DNA of 64,000 nucleotides, from the NCBI RefSeq assembly GCF_963457605.1, contig NZ_OY735139.1, forward strand, positions 2,882,001 to 2,946,000. The letters are read 5' to 3'. The notes beneath the pieces are model-generated. The model searched no databases and was not told the origin of the DNA. It saw only the letters and a program-made list of their open reading frames with translations. A program made the translations under genes and the position numbers. Numbering within the stretch: position 1 is the first letter of the stretch; every line of letters starts with the position of its first letter. Source of the DNA: an uncultured Gellertiella sp. (GTDB taxonomy: Bacteria > Pseudomonadota > Alphaproteobacteria > Rhizobiales > Rhizobiaceae). This document shows, piece by piece, positions 62,875 to 64,000 of this stretch.

Positions 62875-64000
62875 TCAGACGTTCAGAAGCAGGAATTCCC
62901 GCTCCCAGGGGCTGATCACCTGCATGAAGGTCTCGAACTCCCCGCGCTTCAGCCCGGCATACATGCCGACGAATTCGGCGCTGAGGCAGCCGGCCAGTCC
63001 CGGCTCGGCTTCAAGCAGGGCGATGGCTTCCAGCAGTCCGCGCGGCAGGTCGATGCGGCCGTCATTGACGGTATCATCGGCAGCAGCCGTCGGTTCCAAC
63101 TCGTTGACCATCCCGAGATAACCGCAGGCAAGCGATGCCGCCAGGGCCAGATAGGGATTGGCATCCGAGCTCGGCAGCCGGTTTTCCACCCGTCGCCCGG
63201 CGGCATTCGACACCGGAATGCGGAAGGCGGTGGTGCGGTTGTCGTAACCCCAGGCCGTGTTGACCGGGCTCGACATGCCCGGCGTCAGACGGCGGTAGGA
63301 GTTCACATAGGGGGCCATCATCGCCAGTGCATTCGGCACATAGCGCTGCATGCCGCCGATGAAGTGGCGGAATTTGTCCGATTCCGTGCCATCGGAATTG
63401 GAAAAGATGTTCTTTCCGGTCTTCGCATCGACCACCGACTGGTGGATATGCATCGCCGAACCCGCCTGACCCTGCAACGGCTTGGCCATGAAGGTGGCAT
63501 AGATGCCATGCTTCAGCGCGGCTTCGCGGATGGTGCGCTTGAACATGAAGACCTGGTCGGCCAGTTCCAGCGGATCGCCATGGCTGAGGTTGATTTCGAG
63601 CTGGGCAGGACCTTCCTCGTGGATCAGGGTGTCGATCTCGAGACCCTGTTTTTCCGAGAATTCATAGATGTCGTCGATCAACTCGTCGAACTCGTTGACA
63701 CCGGCAATCGAATACCCCTGGCCACCAAGGATGGTCCGGCCCGAGCGCCCCTTGGGCGGCTGCAGGGGATAATCCGGGTCCTCGTTCATGGCGACCAGAT
63801 AGAATTCGATTTCGGGTGCCACCACGGGCGTCCAGCCCTTGGCCTGATAGAGACCCATCACACGGCGCAACACATTGCGCGGCGTATAGGTGGTCGGCGT
63901 GCCGTCGATGTCGGTTACATCGCAGATCACCTGTGCGGTCGGATCCTCTTCCCAGGGCACGACGGCAAGGGTCGTGAGATCCGGCACCAGCTTCAGGTCG
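62875..64000 (-). CDS. puuA: Glutamine synthetase-family protein, PuuA-like (partial)
   Basis: The right edge of the window cuts the gene. About 375 C-terminal codons are visible and the frame stays open to the edge. Glutamine synthetase motifs are PEIEFYLVAMNEDP, EEGPAQLEINLSHGDPLELADQVFMFKRTIREAALKHGIYATFMAKPLQGQAGSAMHIHQSV, NSYRRLTPGMSSPVNTAWGYDNRTTAFRIP and VENRLPSSDANPYLALAASLACGYLG. It lies 13 bp before the oxidoreductase, as in gamma-glutamylputrescine pathways. The N-terminal beta-grasp part is missing here only because of the window edge. Confidence 0.87.
   Translation of the reverse strand, partial: DLKLVPDLTTLAVVPWEEDPTAQVICDVTDIDGTPTTYTPRNVLRRVMGLYQAKGWTPVVAPEIEFYLVAMNEDPDYPLQPPKGRSGRTILGGQGYSIAGVNEFDELIDDIYEFSEKQGLEIDTLIHEEGPAQLEINLSHGDPLELADQVFMFKRTIREAALKHGIYATFMAKPLQGQAGSAMHIHQSVVDAKTGKNIFSNSDGTESDKFRHFIGGMQRYVPNALAMMAPYVNSYRRLTPGMSSPVNTAWGYDNRTTAFRIPVSNAAGRRVENRLPSSDANPYLALAASLACGYLGMVNELEPTAAADDTVNDGRIDLPRGLLEAIALLEAEPGLAGCLSAEFVGMYAGLKRGEFETFMQVISPWEREFLLLNV

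Noticed and set aside
1..64000. tRNA or rRNA genes
   Set aside because: I saw no cloverleaf with a GTTCGANTC T-arm or 16S/23S landmark sequences. A tRNAscan-SE run would settle this.

Overview
The window is chromosomal DNA of an alphaproteobacterium of the order Rhizobiales, most likely family Rhizobiaceae (Rhizobium / Agrobacterium / Sinorhizobium group). The LuxR-type pair VisN/VisR, the OmpR-type regulator Rem (FtcR), the stator proteins MotC and MotE, the post-transcriptional flagellin regulators FlaF and FlbT, a CheT-like gene at the left edge and several tandem flagellin genes form the combination known from rhizobial flagellar regulons. GC content is high apart from a strongly AT-rich gap at about 2700-3200.

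Layout. 1-260: end of the chemotaxis operon. 534-4900: fliF, then visN-visR after a long AT-rich gap. 5090-10324 (minus strand): motA-fliM-fliN-fliG-flhB plus a small unknown gene. 10679-19878 (plus): flgF, fliI, an unknown membrane protein, flgBC-fliE-flgGAI-motE-flgH-fliLP. 20173-31443: seven tandem flagellin genes. The second is broken by a complete 2.6-kb IS21-family element with an 8-bp target duplication. 31973-38081: fliH-like, motB, motC, fliK, a lytic transglycosylase and rem. 38291-50492: two tandem hook genes (flgE), flgKL, flaF, flbT, flgD, fliQ, flhA, fliR, fliJ-like, flgJ, flgN-like and a membrane protein possibly related to FliL/MotF. After 50493 the flagellar cluster ends. There follow a WecG/TagA-type glycosyltransferase, a Wzz/ExoP-like protein, folD, two PilZ or PilZ-like proteins, a bestrophin-like protein, the Entner-Doudoroff operon zwf-pgl-edd (minus), and puuB-like and puuA-like genes (minus, running off the right edge).

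How it works together. VisN/VisR (class I) switch on rem. Rem activates the basal body, export, hook and motor operons. The flagellins come last and are controlled post-transcriptionally by FlaF/FlbT.

The most interesting signal is in the flagellin leaders. All seven flagellin genes, which otherwise have diverged intergenic DNA, carry the same architecture: GCATGA, a GC-rich hairpin built on CCGG, then ATGTCCC, then the ribosome binding site AGGGRCA 5-8 nt before ATG. UGUCCC can pair with the ribosome binding site in all seven. Five copies have G opposite U where the other two have A, so pairing is kept despite substitution. GCAU can alternatively pair with AUGUC. This looks like a switchable translational control element and a plausible target for FlbT. 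A second shared signal is CTCGCGCAAGCTT-like, upstream of fliF, flgE, flhA, the fliH-motB operon and motA/flgF; it is a candidate Rem operator.
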